Source: Alloprevotella sp. (GTDB lineage Bacteria > Bacteroidota > Bacteroidia > Bacteroidales > Bacteroidaceae). Taken from it: a stretch of DNA of 64,000 bases. Positions 7,095 through 15,794 of the stretch are shown here, piece after piece (positions within the stretch are counted from its first letter, which is position 1; the number at the start of each line of letters is the position of its first letter). The translations under genes were made by a program, and so were the position numbers. The stretch lies in NCBI GenBank assembly GCA_017476545.1, contig JAFUZP010000002.1, positions 1-64,000 on the forward strand, written 5' to 3'. The notes below the pieces were generated by a model. That model saw nothing but the letters and a program-made list of their open reading frames with translations, was not told the origin of the DNA and did no database searches.

Positions 7095-8671
7095 AAAAGC
7101 ATAATATTATATTCTTTCTCATCCTGCTAAGCGCACTGCGTGCCGTGGGGCAGGAGACTGTTGAACTTGACGTAGCGCAGGTGCGGAAGCTCCAGATGGC
7201 ACAGATGGCTGTGACGGGGCTTTACGTTGATTCCGTCAATCAGGAAAAACTCTGCGAGGATGCCATCCGTGGGATGTTGGACAAGCTTGATCCGCATTCC
7301 TCCTACACGAATGCGGAAGAGACCCGTAAATTGAGCGAGCCCTTGGAGGGCAATTTCGACGGGATTGGTGTGCAGTTTAACGTATTGGAAGATACGCTGG
7401 TGGTCATCCAACCTGTGCGTAAAGGGCCGAGCGAGCGCGTGGGAATTCTTGCGGGCGACCGCATTGTGCGTGTGGACGGGCAGCCCATCGCGGGTGTTAA
7501 GATGGATCGTAATGACATGATGAAGCGGTTGCGCGGTCCGAAGGGGACGAAAGTGCTGCTTGATGTGGTACGCCGCAGTGTGAACGATACGCTCCACTTC
7601 CTCGTAGTACGCGACAAAATTCCTGTCAATACGATGGATGCGGCCTATATAATCGCCCCGAAAGTGGGCTATATCCGCCTTGACCGTTTCGGTGCCACGA
7701 GCGGCAAGGAAGTCAGTGATGCCATCAAGATGTTAGAGAAGCAGGGAATGAAGAGCCTCATCCTAGACCTGACGATGAATGGCGGCGGCTATCTGGAAGC
7801 GGCCTTCGACATTGCCGACCAGTTCCTCGGCAAAGGCGACCTCGTGGTCTATACGGAAGGGCGCGCAGTGCCGCGCCAGACGTATGAGGCAAAGGGCAAC
7901 GGCGGCTTCCGCAAGGGGCGTCTCGTCATCCTTGTGGACGAGTACACGGCCAGTGCCGCCGAGATAGTCAGCGGTGCCGTGCAGGATCACGACCGTGGCA
8001 TCATCATAGGGCGTCGTACCTTCGGCAAGGGGCTTGTGCAACGCCCCATCCCGTTGCCTGACGGCTCTATGATACGCCTCACTACCGCCCACTATTACAC
8101 ACCTTCGGGCCGCTGCATACAGAAACCCTACGTGAAGGGGCAGAAGCAGGACTACGACATGGATCTGCTCAACCGCTACAACCATGGCGAGTTAGTGAGC
8201 CTTGACAGCATCCGCCTGGACAGTACGAAGGTTTACCGAACGCTTGGAAAAGGCCGCACGGTGTATGGCGGCGGCGGTATCATGCCGGATATTTTCGTCC
8301 CGCTGGACACTACGACTTACACGAAGTACTACTTAGCATTACGCCGTGGCAACTTTATCACCGAGCAGTCGCTGAAGTACATTGACCTGCACCGTGCGGA
8401 ACTGCGCGCCAAGTATCCGGAAATCGGCGGTTTCATCGCGGATTATGAGGTTCCGCAGGAGCTGGTGGACAGCGTTATTGCTGTCGCTGGGCGTAAGTCT
8501 GTGGCGCCTGCGGACAGTGCGGAGCTGGAGAAGACGCTGCCCGACCTACGCTTTTTGCTGAAGAGCTTGGTCATTTACGACATCTTTGACCGCAATGAGT
8601 ATTTTATGTTCCTGAACCGGCGCAATGATATCGTCCGCCGCGCTTTGAAGGAACTGGAAGCCGATGCGTAA
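7091..8671 (+). CDS. S41 family C-terminal processing protease
   Basis: 526 residues. A signal peptide (MKKHNIIFFLILLSALRAVG) precedes an N-terminal helical region, a PDZ domain at about 85-170 (NFDGIGVQF, GDRIVRVDGQPI) and the S41 catalytic core. The serine lies in YTASAAE (Ser288) and the lysine in TFGKG (Lys313). CtpA-like proteases cleave periplasmic or exported proteins near the C-terminus. A helical extension follows residue 400. Translational coupling to coaD is a common Bacteroidales arrangement and gives no functional link by itself. Confidence 0.93.
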   Translation: MKKHNIIFFLILLSALRAVGQETVELDVAQVRKLQMAQMAVTGLYVDSVNQEKLCEDAIRGMLDKLDPHSSYTNAEETRKLSEPLEGNFDGIGVQFNVLEDTLVVIQPVRKGPSERVGILAGDRIVRVDGQPIAGVKMDRNDMMKRLRGPKGTKVLLDVVRRSVNDTLHFLVVRDKIPVNTMDAAYIIAPKVGYIRLDRFGATSGKEVSDAIKMLEKQGMKSLILDLTMNGGGYLEAAFDIADQFLGKGDLVVYTEGRAVPRQTYEAKGNGGFRKGRLVILVDEYTASAAEIVSGAVQDHDRGIIIGRRTFGKGLVQRPIPLPDGSMIRLTTAHYYTPSGRCIQKPYVKGQKQDYDMDLLNRYNHGELVSLDSIRLDSTKVYRTLGKGRTVYGGGGIMPDIFVPLDTTTYTKYYLALRRGNFITEQSLKYIDLHRAELRAKYPEIGGFIADYEVPQELVDSVIAVAGRKSVAPADSAELEKTLPDLRFLLKSLVIYDIFDRNEYFMFLNRRNDIVRRALKELEADA

Positions 8672-8801
8672 CATCCCCGCTCCCATTCTCTCTTTCCCGA
8701 GGGGGCGTGATGTGCGAAGTCCGGGCGTGAGACGGGGTGTGGACCTGCGGTGGCGGGTGATGCGACCCTGCGCCTGGATTCCTCCGACATCCCCTTTTTC
8801 G

Positions 8802-8882
8802 TGACGCTAGGGTTAGTCTTCCGTAACCCTGCGGTTAGTTGTCCGTAACCCTACGGTCAGTTTTTCTTATCCATAGGGTTAA
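8802..8882. repeat. palindromic 22-bp-period array A (4 units)
   Basis: Four near-palindromic units have left half-sites at about 8802, 8824, 8846 and 8868, an exact 22 bp period. Examples are GTAACCCTGCGGTTAGT and GTAACCCTACGGTCAGT, with pyrimidine-rich 5-base linkers. It lies between the S41 protease and manC, both on +. The rest of 8672-9037 holds no gene; a -7-like TACATTAG is seen near 9005. Confidence 0.8.
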
Positions 8883-9037
8883 TTTCTTGTTGCGTGGGGT
8901 CTTCTTTCACTAACTTCGGGGGGGAGCGGGTGTCGCTGCGCGGGGGATTGGTCATATTCGGGGTTTTTCTCATCCCGTTCTTGCCTATACGGAAATATAC
9001 CCTTACATTAGCCGACACTAACCAACCGTTTACTACC

Positions 9038-10126
9038 ATGCCAAGCAAGACGGATTATTGTATCATACTGGCTGGCGGCCCCGGGAAACGACTGTGGCCG
9101 TGCAGCCGCCGTGAACGTCCGAAGCAGTTCTTGGACTTTTTGGGGACCGGACGTTCGCTCTTGCAGCTCACTTACGGGCGTATAGCCGCATTCATCCCGC
9201 CGGAGAATATTTTCGTTTCCACTTATGCTGACTACCAGCCGCTCGTGGTCGATCAACTTCCCGACCTGCCGGTGGGCAATATCGTGACAGAGCCGGTTCA
9301 GCTCTCCACGGCTCCCGCCGCCGCTTGGGCCTCTTACCACATCGCTCTCCATGCCCCCGATGCGAATATCCTCGTGACGCCCTGCGACCAGCACATCGGT
9401 AGTGAGGCCGACTTCGCTGCTGAGGTGACGGACGGCCTGCGCTTCGTGGAGGATAACGACGCCTTCCTCGCGCTTGGTGTGCCGGCCAAGGAGGCCACTT
9501 CCGCCTATGGCTATATCCAGATCGGGCATCAAGTGCAGCCGCACCTCTACACCGTGCAATCTTTCACCGAAAAACCAGAGGCTACCTACGCGAAGGCTTT
9601 CGTTGAGACGGGAGAATTTCTGTGGAACACAGGGTTGTTCCTGTGGAACGCTCGTGCTGTGCGGGCCTTGTTCCGCGAGGTGGCATCCACGATAGCCGAG
9701 GCAATTGAGCGCGAGGGTGAGGGTATCACCCTTGAGCGCGAGGCGGAAATTGTCCGCCGCTACTATCCGACAAGCCAGCGCCGCTCTATAGACCTCGTTA
9801 TCTTGGAGAAGAGCCGCCGGAACGTCTATGTGCGTGAGTGCAGCTTTGCCTGGGCCGACATCGGGTGTTGGCCGGAACTGTACGCTGTCAGCAGGAAGGA
9901 TGCTGATGGTAACGCGGTGGTGGGACATAGCAAGGCGTTGTTTTCCGCCAGCAGCAACAACTTGGTCTGTATTCCCGACGGGGTGGCTGCCGTGATACAC
10001 GGGTTGGACGGTTATTTGGTCGCTTCGAGCGGAAATGTCGTGGTGGTCTGTCCGAACAGCGACCCGACCCTTGTCCGCAAATTGCTCAATGAGGCGCAAG
10101 TGGCCTTCGGTGAGGATAGCGTATAG
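9038..10126 (+). CDS. manC: mannose-1-phosphate guanylyltransferase
   Basis: 362 residues from ATG 9038, the start that places ILAGGPGKRLWPCSRRERPKQF at the N-terminus; an upstream in-frame start at 8894 would add an unconvincing 48 residues. The nucleotidyltransferase signature GGPGKRLWP, the FTEKP motif and WNTGLFLWNA are present. The enzyme makes GDP-mannose for surface glycans and GDP-fucose. It lacks the C-terminal phosphomannose isomerase half of long ManC proteins, as usual in Bacteroidetes. It stands alone between array A and the U32 operon promoter. Confidence 0.93.
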   Translation: MPSKTDYCIILAGGPGKRLWPCSRRERPKQFLDFLGTGRSLLQLTYGRIAAFIPPENIFVSTYADYQPLVVDQLPDLPVGNIVTEPVQLSTAPAAAWASYHIALHAPDANILVTPCDQHIGSEADFAAEVTDGLRFVEDNDAFLALGVPAKEATSAYGYIQIGHQVQPHLYTVQSFTEKPEATYAKAFVETGEFLWNTGLFLWNARAVRALFREVASTIAEAIEREGEGITLEREAEIVRRYYPTSQRRSIDLVILEKSRRNVYVRECSFAWADIGCWPELYAVSRKDADGNAVVGHSKALFSASSNNLVCIPDGVAAVIHGLDGYLVASSGNVVVVCPNSDPTLVRKLLNEAQVAFGEDSV

Positions 10127-10221
10127 GGGCAGTCAGCTGGTAATTACCCCCAAAGCGGCGCAAGCGGCGGTGCGGCGAAAAGTTTGCACGTCCCTTGCGC
10201 CGTTCCCTGCCCGGTTTTCAT

Positions 10222-10229
10222 TACCTTTG
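10222..10229 (+). promoter_or_regulatory. -7 box of the U32-ribF-CPBP-dusB operon
   Basis: TACCTTTG matches the TAnnTTTG consensus. It ends only seven bases before the ATG at 10237, so transcription would begin at or within about three bases of the start codon (leaderless or nearly so). Confidence 0.7.
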
Positions 10230-10236
10230 CACCGCT

Positions 10237-11478
10237 ATGCAAGAGAATTTTTACGAGATAATGGCACCTGTCGGGAGCCGCGAGAGCCTGTCCGCAGCCT
10301 TGAAGGCGGGGGCGGATTCCGTATATTTCGGCGTTGAGGCCCTCAACATGCGGGCGCACTCGGCCAGCCGTTTCACGCTTTCCGACCTGCGTGACATCGC
10401 AGCGCGGTGTGCCTTGAACGGTACGAAGTCCTATCTCACAGTCAATACTATCATCTACGGCGAGGATCTTCCCCTTATGCAGGAAATCTGCACGGCGGCG
10501 CGCGAGGCCGGCATATCGGCCGTCATCGCTTCCGACCCCGCCGTGCTGCAATTCTGCCGCAGCATCGGGCAGGAAGTACACCTCTCCACACAGCTGAACA
10601 TCTCCAATATTGAGGCCCTCAAATTCTACGCGCAATATGCCGATGTGGCCGTGTTGGCGCGCGAGTTGCGGTTGGAGCAGGTGGCGGAAATCCATCGTCA
10701 GATAGCGGAGCAGCACGTCTGCGGCCCGTCCGGCCAGCCCGTCAGAATTGAGATGTTCTGCCATGGCGCGCTCTGCATGGCTGTCAGCGGAAAATGTTAC
10801 CTTTCGCTGGACAATCTCAACCGCTCGGCCAATCGGGGACAGTGCATGCAGCTCTGTCGCAGGGGCTACACGGTACGGGATCGCGAGACAGGGACGGAGC
10901 TGGACATAGACCGCCAGTACATCATGAGTCCCAAGGACTTAAAGACAATCGGGTTTATAGATAAAATGATGGAGGCGGGCGTGCGCGTGTTCAAGATAGA
11001 GGGACGCGCGCGTAGTGCGGAGTATGTGGATACAGTCGTGCGCTGCTATAAAGAGGCCGTACAGGCCGTGCTCGACGGTACTTATGGCGAGACAAAAGTG
11101 AAAGACTGGGACGCCCGGCTTTCGCGGGTCTTCAACAGGGGCTTCTGGGACGGATACTACCTCGGGCAGACGCTTGGGGAATGGAACGACCGCTACGGGA
11201 GCGTGGCCACGGAGCGCAAGGTCTATATCGGCAAGGGCATCAAGTATTTCGGTCGTCTCGGTGTAGCAGAATTCCGTCTGGAGGCAGGTGGTTTCCAAAA
11301 AGGCGACAAGCTACTCATCACAGGGCCTACGACAGGTGCGGTTTACGTTACGCCTACTGATTTTCGTTACGACCGTAAACCCCTTGAGAAGGCTGAGAAA
11401 GGCCATAATGTGTCCTTCGCCGTGCCGGAGAAGGTGCGCCCCAGTGACAAATTGTTCCGCATAGATCCTGTTTCATGA
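10237..11478 (+). CDS. U32 family peptidase-like protein (TrhP/RlhA type RNA-hydroxylation family)
   Basis: 413 residues from ATG 10237 (MQENFYEIMAPVGSRESL); the family N-terminus normally reads as a strand followed by LLAPAG. GADSVYFGVEALNMR and VHLSTQLNISN are typical U32 segments. The signature EMFCHGALCMAVSGKC and nearby CMQLC supply cysteines that bind an iron-sulfur cluster in relatives. E. coli members hydroxylate tRNA or 23S rRNA rather than act as peptidases. The true target here is unknown. It is followed by ribF with an ATGA overlap, and dusB, another tRNA-modifying gene, ends the operon. Confidence 0.88.
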   Translation: MQENFYEIMAPVGSRESLSAALKAGADSVYFGVEALNMRAHSASRFTLSDLRDIAARCALNGTKSYLTVNTIIYGEDLPLMQEICTAAREAGISAVIASDPAVLQFCRSIGQEVHLSTQLNISNIEALKFYAQYADVAVLARELRLEQVAEIHRQIAEQHVCGPSGQPVRIEMFCHGALCMAVSGKCYLSLDNLNRSANRGQCMQLCRRGYTVRDRETGTELDIDRQYIMSPKDLKTIGFIDKMMEAGVRVFKIEGRARSAEYVDTVVRCYKEAVQAVLDGTYGETKVKDWDARLSRVFNRGFWDGYYLGQTLGEWNDRYGSVATERKVYIGKGIKYFGRLGVAEFRLEAGGFQKGDKLLITGPTTGAVYVTPTDFRYDRKPLEKAEKGHNVSFAVPEKVRPSDKLFRIDPVS

Positions 11479-12365
11479 CTAGCTGCGCTACCATCGGGTT
11501 CTTCGACGGGGTACACCTCGGACACCAGTACCTTTTCCGGCAGTTGCGGGAAGTGGCAGCTGCGCGCGGGCTTAGCCCTGTGGCTGTCACCTTCGCGGAG
11601 CATCCGCGTAAGACCCTGCAGCCCGGCTTCCAGCCCCGATTGCTTACAACACTGGACGAAAAGCGCGGTTTCATCGGGGATTGTGGCATCAGTCGGTGCG
11701 AGATTCTTGCCTTTTCTCCCGACTTGGCACATCTGACGGCACGGGAATTTATGAGGAACCACCTGCTGCCGCTCGGCGTGGGTTGCCTGCTCGTGGGCTA
11801 TGACCATCGTTTCGGGAGCGACCGTTGCGCGTTTGAAGATTGCCTCCCCCTCGGGCAGGAACTTGGTATCGCGATAGTCCAGGCCGAGGCATATCATGGG
11901 GCGGTGGCAACTGTCTCATCGTCCGTTATCCGTTCTCTATTGGATGAGGGCGATGTAACGCGCGCCACGCAGTGCCTCGGGCGTAACTACAGCATATCGG
12001 GTGTCGTCGTGGAGGGCTACAAGGAGGGACGTAAGTTGGGATTTCCCACCGCAAACCTATTGCCGGACTCTTCGGAAAAGATTGTCCCGAAGTGCGGCAG
12101 CTATGCAACTTGGGTAGATTTCGGCGGGCGGAGGTATGCCGCCATGACAAACATCGGGCTGCGGCCGACTTTCGGGAACGGTACGGAAACTTCGATAGAA
12201 TCGCATATTTTTGACTTTGATGGTGACCTCTACGGGCAGTCGGTCACGCTCCGCTTCGTCCGTCGTTTGCGTGACGAACGGAAATACCCTGCGGCTGGCG
12301 ACTTGCAGCGGCAACTTTGCGCGGATGCGGCAACGGCGCGGCAAATCTTATACAAAGAGATATGA
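11475..12365 (+). CDS. ribF: bifunctional riboflavin kinase / FAD synthetase
   Basis: 296 residues. The FAD synthetase half starts at once with ATIGFFDGVHLGHQ (nucleotidyltransferase HxGH), followed by VTFAEHPRKTLQP and SSSVIRSLL. The kinase half has GRKLGFPTANL and GTETSIESHIFDFDGDLYG. It makes FMN and FAD from riboflavin. The start overlaps the U32 stop and its own stop overlaps the CPBP gene start, both as ATGA. FMN supply may serve DusB downstream, but the genes probably just share a transcript. Confidence 0.95.
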   Translation: MTSCATIGFFDGVHLGHQYLFRQLREVAAARGLSPVAVTFAEHPRKTLQPGFQPRLLTTLDEKRGFIGDCGISRCEILAFSPDLAHLTAREFMRNHLLPLGVGCLLVGYDHRFGSDRCAFEDCLPLGQELGIAIVQAEAYHGAVATVSSSVIRSLLDEGDVTRATQCLGRNYSISGVVVEGYKEGRKLGFPTANLLPDSSEKIVPKCGSYATWVDFGGRRYAAMTNIGLRPTFGNGTETSIESHIFDFDGDLYGQSVTLRFVRRLRDERKYPAAGDLQRQLCADAATARQILYKEI

Positions 12366-13183
12366 AAAAATCAGTGCGGGCTGGCGTAAATATCGGGGCG
12401 TTGCTGCTCCTTTTCGTTCTGGCGCAGGTCGTCTCTTCGGCTGTGGCTTTTCTGCTGGCCAATACCGATAGGCTAGCGGCGGGGCAACCTTTAGACCCTG
12501 TCGCCCTTGAGCTCAATCCAAAATGGGCGGGCATTGCTATTTTCTTCGGTGAGTCGTTGTTTGTTGTGTTTCTGTGGGTACTCCGCCTTATCCGGCGGAG
12601 GCCTGTTCCTATGCCCTGCTTTCCTTTGCCCCGTTACTGGGTGCTGGCGGTTTGTGCGATGCTCTGCATTTCGTGTGGCGTCAGTCTGTTGTTAGACCCG
12701 CTCGCGCTGGACGATGCCGGCATGATGGCTATGTTCGACGGGATGAAGGGTAACCTGCTCTGTCTGCTGGCATTGACGGTCGTGGGACCGCTGGCCGAGG
12801 AAGTCTTCTTCCGGGAGGGAATCCAGCGGCAGCTGCGGCTGGCGGGCTGGCCGGCTCCTGCAGCCATTTTCGCAGCCGCCCTGCTCTTCGCCTTGGTGCA
12901 TGGCAATCTGTTGCAGGGCATACCTGCGCTGCTGCTGGGCTGTGTCCTGGGGCTTCTGTACGAGGCGACAGGGGATGTCCGCCTACCGGGCACGGCCCAC
13001 GTTGTCAATAATTCGTTGGCCGTTGGGTTGCTGTATTTCCCCGAGGCGGAGGCTTTCCTTGATAATAGCCCGGCGGCGTTTCCGTTGGTGGTCGGCGCAG
13101 TTGCCGTCCTGTTGGGCGGCGCGTTGCTGTACAGTTGGCATAAGAAGGTTCGGAATGCGAGACAGAAGATTACAACTGCATGA
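12362..13183 (+). CDS. CPBP family intramembrane metalloprotease
   Basis: 273 residues from ATG 12362, overlapping the ribF stop. About seven or eight hydrophobic helices are visible. The CPBP motifs are GPLAEEVFFREGIQ (EExxxR-like motif 1) and FALVHGN (motif 2 His). Family members cleave or chaperone membrane proteins, for example in CAAX-like processing or bacteriocin immunity; the substrate is not predictable. ATGA overlaps on both sides place it inside the U32-ribF-dusB operon. Confidence 0.87.
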   Translation: MKKSVRAGVNIGALLLLFVLAQVVSSAVAFLLANTDRLAAGQPLDPVALELNPKWAGIAIFFGESLFVVFLWVLRLIRRRPVPMPCFPLPRYWVLAVCAMLCISCGVSLLLDPLALDDAGMMAMFDGMKGNLLCLLALTVVGPLAEEVFFREGIQRQLRLAGWPAPAAIFAAALLFALVHGNLLQGIPALLLGCVLGLLYEATGDVRLPGTAHVVNNSLAVGLLYFPEAEAFLDNSPAAFPLVVGAVAVLLGGALLYSWHKKVRNARQKITTA

Positions 13184-14142
13184 AGATAGGAAATATTGAC
13201 TTGGGGGAGCGTCCCCTCCTGCTGGCTCCGATGGAAGATGTGACGGACATCGGCTTCCGCTTGCTCTGCCGGAAGATGGGCGCGGCGATGGTCTATTCTG
13301 AGTTTGTCGCTTCGGATGCTTTGGTGCGTGCCGTGCCCAAGACGTTTGAGAAACTGCGGGTGAGCGATGCGGAGCGTCCTGTCGCGATTCAGATATACGG
13401 GCGTTTCCCCGAGGCGATGCGGGACGCGGCGAAAATTGTGGAGGAGACGGCGCGCCCTGACGTGCTGGACCTCAATTTCGGGTGCCCCGTGAAGCGTATT
13501 GCGGGCAAGGGTGCTGGGGCGGGCCTCTTGCAGAACGTGCCGTTGATGCTGGAGATAACGCGCGAGGTGGTGCGGGCCGTGAGTGTGCCCGTTACGGTCA
13601 AGACACGCCTGGGCTGGGATGTGGGCAGCAGGATTATCGTGGAGTTGGCTGAACGCCTGCAAGACTGCGGCATACAGGCACTCACAATCCACGGCAGGAC
13701 GCGCTCGCAGATGTATCAGGGTGAGGCGGACTGGACGCTCATAGGTGCCGTGAAGCGTAACCCACGGATGCGCATCCCCGTCATCGGCAATGGCGACCTG
13801 CGCACGGCGGAGGACGTGCGCCGCGCGTTCGATGACTACGGCGTGGATGCCTGCATGGTGGGGCGTGCCACGTTCGGCCAGCCTTGGATATTCAGGGAAA
13901 TGCAGGGGATGCCGCCGCTTACGACGGACGAAAAGCTGGGCATATTGAAGGAACAGGTGCGGGAGAGCATAGCGCGAGCGGACGAGTATCGCGGCATCCT
14001 GCACGTCCGTCGCCACTTGGCGGCGACACCGCTTTTTAAGGGTATTCCGAACTTCCGCGACACACGCATCGCCATGCTTCGCGCCGAGACGCAGGAAGAA
14101 CTCTTCCGCATTCTCGATGCGGCGCGTCCGCTTATCCGATGA
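13180..14142 (+). CDS. dusB: tRNA dihydrouridine synthase
   Basis: 320 residues. The FMN-binding TIM barrel begins LLLAPMEDVTDIGFR. The catalytic cysteine is in LNFGCPVKRIAGKGAGAGLL, and TIHGRTRSQMYQGEADW and VIGNGDLRTAEDV follow. The enzyme reduces specific uridines in the tRNA D-loop using FMN and NADPH. I assign DusB by overall resemblance to nifR3-type members. It is the last gene of the operon and faces DUF3109 across a 126-base gap. Confidence 0.93.
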   Translation: MKIGNIDLGERPLLLAPMEDVTDIGFRLLCRKMGAAMVYSEFVASDALVRAVPKTFEKLRVSDAERPVAIQIYGRFPEAMRDAAKIVEETARPDVLDLNFGCPVKRIAGKGAGAGLLQNVPLMLEITREVVRAVSVPVTVKTRLGWDVGSRIIVELAERLQDCGIQALTIHGRTRSQMYQGEADWTLIGAVKRNPRMRIPVIGNGDLRTAEDVRRAFDDYGVDACMVGRATFGQPWIFREMQGMPPLTTDEKLGILKEQVRESIARADEYRGILHVRRHLAATPLFKGIPNFRDTRIAMLRAETQEELFRILDAARPLIR

Positions 14143-14149
14143 GCCGGGC

Positions 14150-14266
14150 CAGTTGCTGGGTGTTGGTTGTGGGTAGTTGGATATGGGTTTATTGGGCGTA
14201 GCCATCTCCCTGCAGGCATCCCCTCCCGACCAACAGCCAAATCCCAGCGCCCCATAACTACCTCCC
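14150..14266. other. G-rich imperfect inverted repeat in a convergent gap
   Basis: Between the dusB and DUF3109 stops the plus strand carries four GGG tracts separated by T/G-rich linkers (about 14159-14198), and the second half carries C-rich counterparts (CCCC, CCTCCC, CCC). The halves pair only imperfectly around CTGCAGG near 14210-14216, and no T-run follows. It may act as a convergent transcription barrier. Confidence 0.35.
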
Positions 14267-14268
14267 CA

Positions 14269-14865
14269 CTAAACCATGCCTTGGCGGCGCAGTTCTGCCG
14301 CGACACTTTCCAGTTCCTCATACCAGGTCTCACCGAAGCGGCGCACGAGTGCGTCGCGCAGGAAGCGATAGACGGGCAGCCCGAGCTCGCGTCCTTTGCG
14401 GCGTGCGGGTGCGCAGATGTCCCAGCGGTGGAGGTTCAGTCCTGTTAAGCCTCCGCTGAAGCGTTTCTCGCGGATGGGGTAGAGGCTGCATGAGAGGGGC
14501 TTGCTCCATGCCGTGCGCCCAGCGCGATAGGCCCGTTCGGAGGCGCAGAGGCAGCAGCCGTCCTCGTGGCGGGCGAAGATGCAGTCGCGCCCGGCTACGA
14601 TACCCGTGACCAGCTCGCCCGTGCGGTCCACATAGGCCACGCCCTGCTGTGCTATGACGGTCCGCGCCTCAGGGGTTAGCTCGTCCTCGATGGCGGGTAG
14701 TACGGCCTCCATCTGCAGTACCTCTTCCGTCAGGAGCGGCGCGCCGGCGTCGCCCTCTACGCAGCATTGGCCGTGGCACTGCGCGAGGTCGCAGCAGAAG
14801 TGCTCTGTAAGAATGTCGGTGGAGACGATGACGTCGCCCACCTGTATGATGGGGATGGTTGGCAT
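14269..14865 (-). CDS. DUF3109 cysteine-rich protein
   Basis: 198 residues of the Bacteroidetes DUF3109 family. Cysteines cluster as CCDLAQCHGQCC near residues 24-35, CIFARHEDGCCLC in the middle, CSLYPIR and WDICAPA. The pattern resembles the CxxxCxxCC metal or Fe-S cluster proteins related to YkgJ. Function is unknown. The start lies 12 bases after the ung stop, so it is probably cotranscribed behind ung. Confidence 0.85.
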   Translation of the reverse strand: MPTIPIIQVGDVIVSTDILTEHFCCDLAQCHGQCCVEGDAGAPLLTEEVLQMEAVLPAIEDELTPEARTVIAQQGVAYVDRTGELVTGIVAGRDCIFARHEDGCCLCASERAYRAGRTAWSKPLSCSLYPIREKRFSGGLTGLNLHRWDICAPARRKGRELGLPVYRFLRDALVRRFGETWYEELESVAAELRRQGMV

Positions 14866-14877
14866 GGCGCGTGTGCG

Positions 14878-15540
14878 TTACCAGTTGATGGGTGTGATGC
14901 CGTGCTGCATGAGGTAGTCGTTGCAGAGGCTGAAGTGGTGGTTGCCGAAGAAGCCCCGGTAGGCCGAGAGGGGTGATGGGTGTGCCGAGCGCAGCACGAG
15001 GTGGCGCGCCGTGTCTATGCTCGCTCCCTTCCGCTGCGCGTAGGAGCCCCAGAGCAGGAAGACGAGGTGCTCGCGCTCCTCGGAGAGGCGGCGCACGACG
15101 GCGTCCGTGAACTGCTCCCAGCCCTGCCCCTGGTGGCTGCCCGCCTGGTGTGCCCTGACGGTCAGTGTCGCGTTGAGCAGCAGCACGCCCTGTTCCGCCC
15201 AGCGCCGCAGGCTCCCGGTAGGCGGCGGTGTGCGTCCCAGGTCGCCCTCTATCTCCTTGAAAATGTTCAGCAGCGAGGGGGGCGGCGCCACGCCGTCCGG
15301 GACGGAGAAGCAGAGTCCCTCTGCCTGCCCCGGCTCGTGGTAGGGGTCTTGCCCGAGGATGACTGCCTTCACCCGCTCGAAGGGGCAGAGGCTGAAGGCG
15401 TTGAAGATGAGGCGGCCCGGCGGGTAGCAGGCCCCCTGCCGGTACTCAGCGCGCACGAAGTCCGCCAGCTGCCGGAAGTAGGGCGCATCGAACTCGGGCT
15501 GCAGCCGCGCGCCCCAGGAGGGTTCAATGTTCACGTTCAT
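14878..15540 (-). CDS. ung: uracil-DNA glycosylase (family 1)
   Basis: 220 residues, the usual length. The water-activating loop GQDPYH (in AVILGQDPYHEPGQAEGLCF), VLLLNATLTV, LLWGSYAQ and the minor-groove loop HPSPLSAYRGFFG are all intact. It removes uracil from DNA to start base excision repair. A TACTTTTG box lies on the minus strand at 15570-15563, about 22 bases upstream of the start codon. Confidence 0.97.
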   Translation of the reverse strand: MNVNIEPSWGARLQPEFDAPYFRQLADFVRAEYRQGACYPPGRLIFNAFSLCPFERVKAVILGQDPYHEPGQAEGLCFSVPDGVAPPPSLLNIFKEIEGDLGRTPPPTGSLRRWAEQGVLLLNATLTVRAHQAGSHQGQGWEQFTDAVVRRLSEEREHLVFLLWGSYAQRKGASIDTARHLVLRSAHPSPLSAYRGFFGNHHFSLCNDYLMQHGITPINW

Positions 15541-15562
15541 GGTGCGTAGGGTATAACTCGTG

Positions 15563-15570
15563 CAAAAGTA
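15563..15570 (-). promoter_or_regulatory. ung -7 box
   Basis: TACTTTTG on the minus strand, 22 bases before the ung ATG. From here to about 15750 the gap is GC-rich without a recognisable gene. Confidence 0.65.
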
Positions 15571-15753
15571 CGCATTATTTATATATGCCGCAAGCCGCCT
15601 CCGCAGGAACCCGCCGACGCGACCCTCCGCTGCTCCCTCCGCAGCCGGGGCTCCGCAGCTGTAATAGCAGATGCGCGCGGCCTGCCCTGGGGGAGCTCCC
15701 GTCGGGGGGCGATATTTCAGGCTTTACTGACCTCGGATAGCGGAAGGATTTGT

Positions 15754-15761
15754 TACCTTTG
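15754..15761 (+). promoter_or_regulatory. -7 box of the DUF5009/NagX-like gene
   Basis: TACCTTTG, 33 bases before the ATG at 15795; a good consensus match, with no clear -33 TTG at the standard spacing. Confidence 0.65.
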
Positions 15762-15794
15762 TAGGCGCAAAACGCCACGATACATTTTTCCGTC

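Noticed and set aside
12634-14205. 523-codon minus-strand frame across the CPBP and dusB genes
   Set aside because: It spans two well-supported genes on the other strand and their junction, and shows no family resemblance.
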